A stretch of DNA of 40,460 nucleotides, taken from the NCBI GenBank assembly GCA_944391025.1, contig CALXSC010000028.1, positions 1 to 40,460 of the forward strand. Reading direction: 5' to 3'. This DNA is from an uncultured Rickettsiales bacterium. GTDB taxonomy: Bacteria > Pseudomonadota > Alphaproteobacteria > Rickettsiales > UBA1997. Shown one piece after another: positions 24,623 to 32,605 of the stretch (position 1 is its first letter; the number at the start of each line of letters is the position of its first letter). A program made the position numbers and the translations under genes. Below the pieces are notes generated by a model. The model was given only the letters and a program-made list of their open reading frames with translations. It did no database searches and was not told the origin of the DNA.

Positions 24623-26116
24623 ATGGAAAATGTAACTGATTATATTAAAGTCTCAGAAACTGCAGATGAGCAAAAATTAAATAAATTAAAAGCTTTAAGG
24701 GAAGCTGGAATTGAACCATATCCGCATAATTATAAAAAAGATATGAATTCAAAAAAGTTGAAAGAAACTTATGATTATTTACAAGCTGGTGAAAAATTAG
24801 AAGACAAGATTTATAATGTCGGCGGAAGATTGATGCTAAGAAGGGATATGGGAAAGGCTATGTTCCTTGATATCCACGATGAAAATGGAAAAATTCAAAT
24901 ATATTTATCAAAACCAGAATTAGGCGAAGATGACCAAAAACTTTTACCGTTGCTTGATATTGGTGATTTTATTGGCGTTGAAGGTTTTGTTTTTAGAACC
25001 CATAAGGGAGAGTTGAGTTTGCATTGCAAAAGTATAAAATTACTTTCAAAATCAGTTGCAAATTTGCCTGAGAAATTCCATGGATTGGCTGATACAGAAT
25101 TGAAATATAGGCAGAGATTTATTGATTTGGCTATGGATCCTGAAGTTAGGGAAGAATTTAGAAAAAGAAGCATGATAATTACTGCAATTAGAAAATTCTT
25201 GGACGATAAAGGATTTATAGAGGTTGAAACGCCAATTTTACAACCAATTTATGGCGGTGCCAGTGCTGAACCATTTACAACACACCATAATTCACTTGAT
25301 ATGACTTTATATTTAAGAATTAGTGTTGAAACATATTTAAAAAGGCTAATAGTTGGCGGATTTGAAAAAGTTTATGAAATTGGAAGAAATTTCAGAAATG
25401 AGGGTATGGATACAACCCATAATCCGGAATTCACTATGATTGAATGGTATGAGTCCTATAGCGACTATAACGACCAAATGAGAAATGTTGAAGAGCTATT
25501 GGAGTCAATAGTTAAAAAAATTAACAATGGCTCTACTATTATAAAATATAAGGATATGGAAGTTGATTTTAAGGCTCCATTCAAAAGATTGAGCATATAC
25601 GAGGGATTAAGAGAATATGCAAAAATTGACCCGGAAAATATTTCTAAAAATGATTTAATAAAAGAAATTAGAAAATATACTTCTGACGTTGAAGAAAAAA
25701 AGAGCAGGGGCGAATTATTGCTGCAACTATTTGAGGAAACTTGCGAACAGCATTTAATTCAACCAACATTTGTGATAGACTATCCAAAGGAATCTTCACC
25801 TTTGACAAAAATTCATAGAAAAAACAGCGAACTTGTTGAAAGATTTGAATTATTCGCCGGTTGTGTTGAGCTTGCTAACTCATATTCTGAGTTGAATGAT
25901 CCAATTGACCAATATGCCAGGTTGAAACAGCAGGAAGAAAATAGGGGGTTTGATGCGGAAGCTATGCCTATGGATGAAAATTTTGTTCATGCTTTAGAAA
26001 TTGGTATGCCTCCATTAGGTGGTGTTGGTATAGGTATTGACAGACTTGTTATGTTTATGACTTCTACACCTAATATTAAGGATGTGCTGTTGTTTCCGAC
26101 ACTTAAAAGGAAATAG
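24623..26116 (+). CDS. lysS: Lysyl-tRNA synthetase, class II
   Basis: Charges tRNA-Lys. The roughly 497-residue protein has an N-terminal OB-fold anticodon-binding domain (residues 55-150). It has class II motif 1 (FLDDKGFIEVETPILQP), motif 2 (EIGRNFRNEGMDTTHNPEFT) and motif 3 (GGVGIGIDRLVMF) followed by the usual DVLLFPTLK end. ATG 24623 is preferred over an in-frame TTG two codons earlier. The next gene begins on the base after its stop, so lysS is co-transcribed with the STAS-ATPase, DUF4325 and PIN genes. Confidence 0.97.
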   Translation: MENVTDYIKVSETADEQKLNKLKALREAGIEPYPHNYKKDMNSKKLKETYDYLQAGEKLEDKIYNVGGRLMLRRDMGKAMFLDIHDENGKIQIYLSKPELGEDDQKLLPLLDIGDFIGVEGFVFRTHKGELSLHCKSIKLLSKSVANLPEKFHGLADTELKYRQRFIDLAMDPEVREEFRKRSMIITAIRKFLDDKGFIEVETPILQPIYGGASAEPFTTHHNSLDMTLYLRISVETYLKRLIVGGFEKVYEIGRNFRNEGMDTTHNPEFTMIEWYESYSDYNDQMRNVEELLESIVKKINNGSTIIKYKDMEVDFKAPFKRLSIYEGLREYAKIDPENISKNDLIKEIRKYTSDVEEKKSRGELLLQLFEETCEQHLIQPTFVIDYPKESSPLTKIHRKNSELVERFELFAGCVELANSYSELNDPIDQYARLKQQEENRGFDAEAMPMDENFVHALEIGMPPLGGVGIGIDRLVMFMTSTPNIKDVLLFPTLKRK

Positions 26117-26944
26117 ATGAAAGAGTTTAGATTTTTGACAAAAAATATAGATGTTGAAGCAATTAATTGTTTTGCAGATTTAGAAAGTTTTTTGCAGTCC
26201 TGCAATAATCTTGATTATGTTGTTATAGATTTGACTGATGTTATTTTTTTCAACGCTTCTTTGACTTCTATATTTTTGTCAATAATAAACTATTATCAAC
26301 AGAAAAAAGCTATAAAAGTAAATGTAAAATGCAATGATAGATTGCAAAATGTTTTGGAAACCAATGGTCTATTTAGTAGAGCGGATTATTTGGTTAAGTC
26401 GGTTGTTAATGATTTTAGTACTGACAAACATGACACCTATATTCCATTAAATAGATTTAAAAATGGCGAAACTAATTATTTTTTGGATTATATTGAAAGA
26501 AACTTAAAATATAGACACTTTACTGATGATTGTTTGGAAAAAATAACCTATAATTTAATGGAAATGTTTTTTAATTTTAGAGATCATTCTGGCAGTGAGT
26601 ATTTTTATATATCTGGTCAATTTTTTCCAAATAAAGATAAAATAAATATTTGTTTAACAGATAAAGGCACTGGATTGGCTAAATATATTATGAGTAAAGA
26701 GCAAACTGTTAAATCACAAGAAGAGGCTGTTAAATGGGCTTTTAAATATGGCAATACAACCAGAACAAAAGAGTATGGCGGAATTGGTTTAAAACAGCTT
26801 AAAGATTTTGTTGAAAAAGAAAAAGGTTTACTTATTATATATTGTAATAATATATATTTTAATGTCTTAAAAAGTGAAGTGAAGGAATTTAAAAAAGAAT
26901 TTATCGGAACTTCCATAGTGGTAAATTTGCCAAATAATTGTTAG
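26117..26944 (+). CDS. STAS-like plus GHKL ATPase (anti-sigma-kinase-like)
   Basis: Residues 1-95 look like a STAS domain (YVVIDLTDVIFFNASLTSIF, then KVNVKCNDRLQNVLETNGLF). Residues 120-275 form a GHKL ATPase resembling RsbW-type serine kinases. It has an N box with E149 and N153 (NLMEMFFNF), G1 box D182-K-G-T-G and G2 box GGIGL at 221-225. There is no sensor, transmembrane or histidine dimerisation region, so this is not a classical two-component kinase. It begins directly after the lysS stop and 12 bp before the DUF4325 gene. A partner-switching role (kinase phosphorylating a STAS-like partner) is inferred from the fold and neighbours. Confidence 0.8.
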   Translation: MKEFRFLTKNIDVEAINCFADLESFLQSCNNLDYVVIDLTDVIFFNASLTSIFLSIINYYQQKKAIKVNVKCNDRLQNVLETNGLFSRADYLVKSVVNDFSTDKHDTYIPLNRFKNGETNYFLDYIERNLKYRHFTDDCLEKITYNLMEMFFNFRDHSGSEYFYISGQFFPNKDKINICLTDKGTGLAKYIMSKEQTVKSQEEAVKWAFKYGNTTRTKEYGGIGLKQLKDFVEKEKGLLIIYCNNIYFNVLKSEVKEFKKEFIGTSIVVNLPNNC

Positions 26945-26956
26945 TAATAAATAAAA

Positions 26957-27283
26957 ATGGATGGAATTATGGAAATAGAAGTAAAAAGTATAATAGGTAC
27001 TGAAAATGCTATTGAAAGAGAAGATGCAAATAAAGTAGAAAAATTTGTAATTGAGGCTTTGCAAAATAATCAGGTTATTAATGTTTCTTTTAAAGGCATT
27101 AAAATTACAACACCATCATTTCTAAATGTTATAGTTGGCGATTTATTTTCTAACTATACAAGAGAGCAGGTGGATAATTTGGTAAAATTCAGCAATTATT
27201 CCAAAAATACGGGGGAATTAATAGAAATAATAAAAAACGAAGCCGAAAAATATTTTGCAGAAAGAAAAAATGACAACATATAA
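26957..27283 (+). CDS. DUF4325 (STAS-like) protein
   Basis: The 108-residue protein fits DUF4325, a STAS-like domain. After a short N-terminal strand (EIEVKSIIGTENAIERED) comes the core INVSFKGIKITTPSFLNVIVGDLFSNY, where the TPSF position matches the family's conserved serine/threonine segment. DUF4325 proteins are frequently encoded beside GHKL ATPases and are plausible phosphorylation or sequestration partners. ATG 26957 and ATG 26969 are both possible. Its end overlaps the PIN gene by 14 bp. Confidence 0.72.
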   Translation: MDGIMEIEVKSIIGTENAIEREDANKVEKFVIEALQNNQVINVSFKGIKITTPSFLNVIVGDLFSNYTREQVDNLVKFSNYSKNTGELIEIIKNEAEKYFAERKNDNI

Positions 27284-27788
27284 AATAAAGGATATACAAA
27301 AATTAAAAGATAGAATTTTTGTTTTTGATGCTAATATCTTAATAGGATTGTATAGCTATAACCCTGTTGCTAGCACCAAGGTGGCAATTGAATATATTTC
27401 TAATTTTTTAATCAAAAATAAAAGCAAGCTTTACATAGATAATACAGTTATAAATGAGTTTATAAATCGTTATATAAAAAAAGAATTGGGATTAGAAAAT
27501 GGTGAAACATTTGATAAAAAAATTCATAGAAATTCTGATGAGTATAATAACTGTTTGGATAATTTAAAAACAAAATTGGATAACATAAAGCAATCCTATA
27601 ATGTAATTAAGCATATAGGCACTGATATTTTTCATAAATTACAAGAATTAGATAATTACAAAACTATATTTAATAAAATGGAATTTACCGATTATTCCAT
27701 AAAAGAAGTTGCAAAAGAAAACAATGCAATATTAATAACGGCCGATAACGATTTTTATAATTGTGATATAGATATTTTAAAAATATAA
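27270..27788 (+). CDS. PIN-domain ribonuclease
   Basis: The 172-residue protein (from ATG 27270) has the PIN acidic set: D20 in FVFDANILIG, E63 in VINEF, D141 in EFTDYSIKEVA, and D159 and D161 in ITADNDF. These coordinate metal for single-strand RNA cleavage. Many PIN proteins are VapC-type toxins, but no adjacent VapB-like antitoxin is present; the upstream DUF4325 and STAS-ATPase genes occupy that place. The insert between E63 and D141 is longer than in VapC. ATG 27270 is preferred over the longer frame because it overlaps the DUF4325 end in a normal way. Confidence 0.8.
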   Translation: MTTYKIKDIQKLKDRIFVFDANILIGLYSYNPVASTKVAIEYISNFLIKNKSKLYIDNTVINEFINRYIKKELGLENGETFDKKIHRNSDEYNNCLDNLKTKLDNIKQSYNVIKHIGTDIFHKLQELDNYKTIFNKMEFTDYSIKEVAKENNAILITADNDFYNCDIDILKI

Positions 27789-27859
27789 CACTTTTTAAAT
27801 AGTTTACAACAATAACAGCATATAAAATCGGCATGTCTCCATTTGATGGTGTTGGTATT

Positions 27860-28044
27860 GGATGGTTGGACTGGTTGATTTGATTAGTATTGGTTAGGAA
27901 AAAAGTCCCAGAGCCTCCGCTCTGCAGGGATTTTTATTGTTTTTTTTAAGTTGACCATCCCCACTTACTCCAATCTCCAATTTTTAAGATTGTCAGTTTT
28001 GGCGAACTTAAAAAAAACAATAAAAATCCCGCTGCGGCCGCCCC
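27860..28044. repeat. Composite palindromic element, copy 3 (left end lost)
   Basis: From about 27860 the sequence aligns with copy 2: G/T-rich loop, GAAAAAAGTCC arm, CAGAG-CTCTG mini-hairpin, then the second hairpin with its long inner arms and the right boundary CTGCGGCCGCCCC (28032-28044). The left boundary and first arm are missing. Loop orientation equals copy 2. It fills the space between the PIN gene and alr. Confidence 0.85.
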
Positions 28045-28060
28045 GCCTCTACTACAAACT

Positions 28061-29572
28061 CTAGCCGATTATTATTTTATTAACATCCACTGGTATTCTA
28101 TCAACGCCAACCCTTGAACTTTTATCTATATAGAAAAATAATTCTTCCTTTGTTTTTCCTGTGGCTTTTTCAAACCTTTCAATTGGGTGCTCCCTATCAA
28201 ATATAATAACCTTTGCACCAATTTCTATATTGTCATAGTCTTTTTCAGGAACTTTGATGATAGTTTGATCCATTGAAATCCTGCCGAATATTTCACATTC
28301 TACTAAATTACCGTTTCTGTCTTCTACAAATACGCTGCATCCTTTATTGCTGATAGCTCTATGCAGTCCGTCAAGATATCCTCCAAAAAATGTTGCCAGC
28401 CTATCGCCTTTTTTTACGTTTTCTGTTGCGCCATACCCTACAATTCCATCTTCTTCAACTATTCGTTTTTCCAGTATTGTAGATGTAAAACTTTCATAAT
28501 TTCCATCCTTTGCTATAGCTGCAGCCCTAAACTTTGAACTATCTTCAATATCTCTTTTTCTATCTACATTTATTGGAAATTCTATTGGTTCTTTATCTGA
28601 GTTTGATATAATTCTTGCGATAATATCCCTTATGTCAGTTCCAACCATTGATTCAAAATCCTTTAGAGAGATTGAATCGCCAAGTATTGTAACCTCCCTG
28701 TCAATCAGATTTTTATCATTTGAATCAAGGATAATTTTATCTCTCTCTATTGAGTTTATAAATATTCTAACACCATTATATAGAACATATGCGCTGCCAT
28801 CCCCATACTCGCTTGTAAATCCATTTGCTATTCCTATTGGCAGATATAGATTCTTTCCATCGTATTTTATATATGAATAAATTGAATAGGCTGGTTTTAG
28901 CTCGTCGTAATATCCGTAAAGCGCCAGACCAGGTCTGCATGTGGTGCATAGGTTACCCAGTTTGAAATTAATTATGCCATCACTTGCGGACAGTCCCTTT
29001 ATTATATTTTCTTCTGGAAAATATTTTGTGATTTTTTTAAAGTTTTCAATCTGTTTTTGATTTATTGGATTATTTTCATTATCTGCACAGCAGAAGTGGC
29101 TCATAACCATTGTTACTTTTAAATTATTATCATCTGCATATTTTTTTATTTTTTCAATTTCATTTAGGTTTATTCCAGACCTATTCATGCCAGTATTGAA
29201 CTGTAAAACTATTTCATCTATTCCAGCTTTATTGGCCCGTTCTAATTGCTCAAAGCTATTTATAACTGGTGTTAAATTATATTTTTTAAAATATTCTTCA
29301 TCACCTTCCAGCACTCCATTGAATATAAATATTTTTTCCAGTTCTGGGAATAACTTCCTTAATTCTATACCCTCCTTAAGCGCAAAAACAAAAAATTTTT
29401 TCTGTGGAGTTTCAAGTCCTGATAGTTTTTTTACTATATCGTAAATTCCTACGTTATAGGCGTTCCCCTTTAGAGTTGGTATAACATTGTCTCCATATTT
29501 TGTAATATCCCTTATTTTTTCAAAATTATAGGCGATATTATCTATATTTATTTCTATTCTTGCTTTTTTCAT
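28061..29572 (-). CDS. alr: Alanine racemase with duplicated C-terminal barrel
   Basis: Makes D-alanine for peptidoglycan using PLP. The TIM-barrel has the PLP lysine K35 in PTLKGNAYN, GMNRSG (128-133), MSHFCCAD (157-164) and RPGLALYG. At 503 residues it is about 130 longer than usual. Residues 240-325 form a first C-terminal barrel (YLPIGIANGF...GTDIRDIIARI) lacking the catalytic tyrosine and the MDQ motif. Residues 365-495 form a second complete barrel (VGYGATENV, GGYLDGLHRAISNKG with Tyr399, GRISMDQTII). The second barrel presumably supplies the second active-site base. It ends against palindromic element copy 3. Confidence 0.92.
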   Translation of the reverse strand: MKKARIEINIDNIAYNFEKIRDITKYGDNVIPTLKGNAYNVGIYDIVKKLSGLETPQKKFFVFALKEGIELRKLFPELEKIFIFNGVLEGDEEYFKKYNLTPVINSFEQLERANKAGIDEIVLQFNTGMNRSGINLNEIEKIKKYADDNNLKVTMVMSHFCCADNENNPINQKQIENFKKITKYFPEENIIKGLSASDGIINFKLGNLCTTCRPGLALYGYYDELKPAYSIYSYIKYDGKNLYLPIGIANGFTSEYGDGSAYVLYNGVRIFINSIERDKIILDSNDKNLIDREVTILGDSISLKDFESMVGTDIRDIIARIISNSDKEPIEFPINVDRKRDIEDSSKFRAAAIAKDGNYESFTSTILEKRIVEEDGIVGYGATENVKKGDRLATFFGGYLDGLHRAISNKGCSVFVEDRNGNLVECEIFGRISMDQTIIKVPEKDYDNIEIGAKVIIFDREHPIERFEKATGKTKEELFFYIDKSSRVGVDRIPVDVNKIIIG

Positions 29573-29577
29573 AGTAT

Positions 29578-29631
29578 ATTGAATTTTCCCAAAACTATCT
29601 ATAGTCTATAAACTTAAATAGAAAATTCAAT
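29578..29631. promoter_or_regulatory. 11-bp inverted repeat upstream of alr
   Basis: ATTGAATTTTC (29578-29588) and GAAAATTCAAT (29621-29631) are perfectly complementary, just upstream of the alr start. It could be a hairpin in the alr leader or an operator; nothing distinguishes these. Confidence 0.4.
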
Positions 29632-29699
29632 TAAAATGTTTGTATTTAGATTTTATTCAACCATTTTTTATTTTTTTAAATAAAAATATTAAAATTCAC

Positions 29700-29727
29700 T
29701 TGAAAAATGCTAAAAAATAGATATACT
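29700..29727 (+). promoter_or_regulatory. Promoter of the 29760 gene
   Basis: TTGAAA (29700-29705) and TATACT (29722-29727) with a 16-bp spacer, the same -35 box and spacer as before the unknown gene at 1194. Confidence 0.6.
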
Positions 29728-29759
29728 AACTAGCCGTGATTAACAATTTATAAAAAATT

Positions 29760-31106
29760 ATGGAGAATGAATTTTTAGATCCCGCTATGGGACAAACGCA
29801 CTCAAGCGTTGGTAGTGAATTAGCCTGCATTGAAGCTGTAAATGCTGAAATGTTGAGTAAATTAGATGCATGTTTGGAAAGATATTTTTCTAAAGAAGAA
29901 ATAGAATATATAAAAACAGGCAATGCCGGTAGTCTTACTTTAACTTCTGGCGCAGGAATTAGTCCTATGGGGCTATTTTCTAAGTATTTTCCTATCTTTA
30001 GGGACCATGGTGGCTCAACTCCTGAAGAAAGAAGGGAACCACAAAAAACATACTATGGAACCACAGAAGATATAGCTACAAAGTTAGCAAATTCAGATTC
30101 GCCTTATTTTGGCGGAGAAAAGCATGAATACAAGGGCAATATTGCAACACCAGTTATAATGAGAATTATAGAACTTATTAGGCAAAAAGAATCTGAAGGC
30201 AAATCTTTAATTTCTAAAGAAGGATTTTTCAAAGAAGCTTCAGAAATACCTACAATTTCAGTTGGTGATTTTAATATAAGATTGGCTAAAAAACAGGAAT
30301 ATTTAGACGGACTTCCTCTGTTTCTTGGCGAATTATCAAAGACGTGCCAGGTTATTGGAAAAAGCGGCGGCGCCTATGGATTGGATTATCTGTTAAATCC
30401 AAATGTTGAAACTTTAGTATTTACAAAAAATATAGTTAGAGGTGATTCTGTTGAAGAAGTGGTTGTTGGTTCTCCTGCGATTTGTCTTTCTGAAGATGGT
30501 AAAAAAATAATTATAAGTGCTATTGAGCTGGTAAACACTCCTGCAGATATTGCAAGCACTTTAATTAGAGGCATGGCTCAAGCTCTATATGAAAAATATA
30601 GGGATATGGGTGTTGAAGAGGTTCAGGTAGGAATTGGCGCAAGAACTCTGCACGATTTAGGATACGATAAATTTATAGACGGTGAAAATGGTTGCCCCGA
30701 ATACAATAGGGTTAGAGCTCAAACTGCGACTGCTGAAGATATTGAAAAAATTGCTAAAATTGCAAGCGGTACAGTTCCAGCTGTTAGTGAAAAAGAAGCT
30801 AGATCAAAAAAATCAAAAAATCTTCCATTGCAATCAAAATTAGCTGCCTGCCCTCTAAAGGCTGATGCTGATGATGTTAGACCACATAATTCAGTTCTAG
30901 GGGTAAATAGGGATATTAGATTTAGAATCTCCCTATGCGATGGCGCTACATCTGAAGCCTTAAAACAACAGGTTGCTCTTGAGAAAAGTGAATTGGATGC
31001 AAAAAATCCATCAGTATTTAAAAGATTGGGTGGAATTATAGCTTCAAAATTTAGACTAAGGTCAACTTCTCCTGATAGCATGAGAAGGGAATACTTTAGG
31101 GAATAA
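29760..31106 (+). CDS. Soluble protein of unknown function (448 residues)
   Basis: No signal peptide or membrane helix. The N-terminal half is mixed alpha/beta with a GSLTLTSGAGISPMG turn. A central segment (VVVGSPAICLSEDGKKIIISAIELVN, then LIRGMAQALYEKYRDMGVEEVQVGIGARTLHDLGYDKF) has a strand-strand-helix-strand pattern faintly like an acetyltransferase fold, but no acetyl-CoA loop is clear. The C-terminal 100 residues are basic and polar (EKEARSKKSKNLPLQSK). I recognise no family. It has its own promoter and terminator and lacks an obvious ribosome site, like the genes at 1194 and 35193; a secreted effector is one possibility. Confidence 0.72.
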   Translation: MENEFLDPAMGQTHSSVGSELACIEAVNAEMLSKLDACLERYFSKEEIEYIKTGNAGSLTLTSGAGISPMGLFSKYFPIFRDHGGSTPEERREPQKTYYGTTEDIATKLANSDSPYFGGEKHEYKGNIATPVIMRIIELIRQKESEGKSLISKEGFFKEASEIPTISVGDFNIRLAKKQEYLDGLPLFLGELSKTCQVIGKSGGAYGLDYLLNPNVETLVFTKNIVRGDSVEEVVVGSPAICLSEDGKKIIISAIELVNTPADIASTLIRGMAQALYEKYRDMGVEEVQVGIGARTLHDLGYDKFIDGENGCPEYNRVRAQTATAEDIEKIAKIASGTVPAVSEKEARSKKSKNLPLQSKLAACPLKADADDVRPHNSVLGVNRDIRFRISLCDGATSEALKQQVALEKSELDAKNPSVFKRLGGIIASKFRLRSTSPDSMRREYFRE

Positions 31107-31122
31107 TATTCTTGGGTAGATT

Positions 31123-31148
31123 AAAGGCCATATAAATGGCCTTTAGTT
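31123..31148. terminator. Intrinsic terminator between convergent genes
   Basis: AAAGGCCAT (31123-31131) and ATGGCCTTT (31136-31144) form a 9-bp stem followed by a T-rich stretch. It serves the 29760 gene and lies at the end of the convergent S66 peptidase gene. Confidence 0.75.
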
Positions 31149-32039
31149 TTAATAAAATTTAATTTCTTTATTAGTATTTAATGTTATTTTTTTATTAAGC
31201 GGTATGCAAATTTTGTTTATACCATGGCCAAATGGTGCATTGATAATTATTGGAATATCGTATTCATAAAAAATATCCCTCAATATCTCATCTATAGAAA
31301 AGTTTAAATTTTCATCATTAGATTTTATATCAAATATTTCACCAAGTACCAAACCCTTAATTTTGTCAAGTTTTCCACTTCTTTTGATATGCACGAGCGT
31401 ATTTATAAAATCCATCATATTTCTTTTTGCATCTTCTAAAAATAGTATTTTTCCATCAAAGGATAAATCATTTTGTGTGGCTATGTTTTCCTGAAGAACC
31501 GTTATATTTCCACCGACTGAAATGCCTTCAACCAAGCCTTCCTTTATAACTTTTATATTTCCATGGAGTTTTTTATCAATTTCACTATTGGAAATACTGC
31601 TAATTTGATTTAGAAAATGTTCTTTTGAGAGAGTATTGGTTTTTTCTTCTGAATCAACAAGGTTTGAAGCATTTAAGGAATAGAATGTTTTTTGGTTGGT
31701 ATTTTTTATTACGGCAGAATGCAAAGCTGAAATATCACTGTATCCAAAAAGTGGTTTTGGATTTTTTCTAATTATATCATAGTCAATTAAGTCAATAACC
31801 GACAGGCAACCGTCACCGCCGCGTAGGGCTAGAACTATATCAACATCATCGTTTGCATAGATTTCTTCAACACCAGCTACCCTTTCTTCAACCCTGCCTG
31901 CATAGACATGGTATTTCTCATATACATTCTTAGCAAAAACACATCCGTAATCCCTTTCATCCAGGTATTTTTTAATTTTTTTAATCTTTTCATCACTTAC
32001 AAAATATGATGGAGCTATTATCCCAATTGTTTTTTTCAT
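31149..32039 (-). CDS. S66-family LD-carboxypeptidase (LdcA-like)
   Basis: LD-carboxypeptidases remove the terminal D-alanine from muropeptide tetrapeptides during wall recycling. The 296-residue protein has ALRGGDGC, the nucleophile Ser101 in GYSDISALH, a FLEDAKRNMMD glutamate segment and the catalytic histidine in APFGHGINK. The N-terminus IGIIAPSYFV is also typical. MccF-like self-immunity enzymes share the family, but nearby alr favours a wall-recycling role. Confidence 0.88.
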   Translation of the reverse strand: MKKTIGIIAPSYFVSDEKIKKIKKYLDERDYGCVFAKNVYEKYHVYAGRVEERVAGVEEIYANDDVDIVLALRGGDGCLSVIDLIDYDIIRKNPKPLFGYSDISALHSAVIKNTNQKTFYSLNASNLVDSEEKTNTLSKEHFLNQISSISNSEIDKKLHGNIKVIKEGLVEGISVGGNITVLQENIATQNDLSFDGKILFLEDAKRNMMDFINTLVHIKRSGKLDKIKGLVLGEIFDIKSNDENLNFSIDEILRDIFYEYDIPIIINAPFGHGINKICIPLNKKITLNTNKEIKFY

Positions 32040-32122
32040 AACTATTTAATTTTTCAATTGATTTTAGACTATGAAATTAAATAAAAATTTCAAGTAATTT
32101 TATTATCAGCCGTACTAAAACC

Positions 32123-32151
32123 TTGACTATTTAAAGTTTTAATGCAATAAT
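32123..32151 (+). promoter_or_regulatory. Promoter of structured RNA copy 2
   Basis: TTGACT (32123-32128) and AATAAT (32146-32151) with a 17-bp spacer; predicted start near 32158. Confidence 0.55.
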
Positions 32152-32157
32152 AAAATT

Positions 32158-32333
32158 GTTTTAGGACAATAGAACGATTTTCAAAAATCGTCATATTTAA
32201 TTTATTGTCCTATAGGTTCCCATAGCGGGAGCCTGTAGGATATAGCGCTTCCATTTATGGTTGAGAAACCTATAGGAGTCGTGTATGACGATTTTTGAAC
32301 TCCCGCACTTTGTCTTAAGATGAAGTGTTTTTT
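32158..32333 (+). ncRNA. Structured non-coding RNA, copy 2 of a new family
   Basis: Same helix order as 17074-17240. Helix A: CAAAAATCGTCATA (32182-32195) with TATGACGATTTTTG (32284-32297), 14 bp. Helix B: GCGGGAG (32225-32231) with CTCCCGC (32300-32306). Helix C: CCTGTAGG (32232-32239) with CCTATAGG (32269-32276). In both RNAs C directly follows B, A' follows C' after 5-7 nt, and B' follows A' after 1-2 nt. The ending CACTTTGTC-TTAA-GATGAAGTG plus six T (32306-32333) is an intrinsic terminator overlapping B' by one base. Alternative local hairpins are possible near 32163-32210. The 82-residue ORF starts 24 nt later. Confidence 0.72.
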
Positions 32334-32356
32334 ATTATAAAAATTATGGGGTTGAT

Positions 32357-32605
32357 ATGGATAGATTAGAGGATAAAATTATAACTCTCTTGAATAGGTT
32401 TGAGCAGGAAGCAAAATTGAATGAAAATTTTATATTAAATATGGAAAAGTTGATATTAATTGAAAAAATACTGTCTGCAAAAAATACTAAGGAGTTAGAT
32501 AAGGCAAGAAAAATATTAATTATTATAAACAAAATTCATTATCAAAAATATACACTACATTCAAAGTTAAATCAACTTTCAAGATTATTTGACTATTGGA
32601 AATAA
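32357..32605 (+). CDS. Small helical protein of unknown function
   Basis: An 82-residue, lysine- and leucine-rich, probably all-helical protein (DRLEDKIITLLNRFEQEAKLN; a KARKILIIINKIHYQKY helix). There is no signal peptide. It begins 24 nt beyond the terminator of structured RNA copy 2 and ends one base before the convergent dinD gene. Its expression would need read-through of that terminator or a promoter inside it. No family recognised. Confidence 0.5.
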   Translation: MDRLEDKIITLLNRFEQEAKLNENFILNMEKLILIEKILSAKNTKELDKARKILIIINKIHYQKYTLHSKLNQLSRLFDYWK

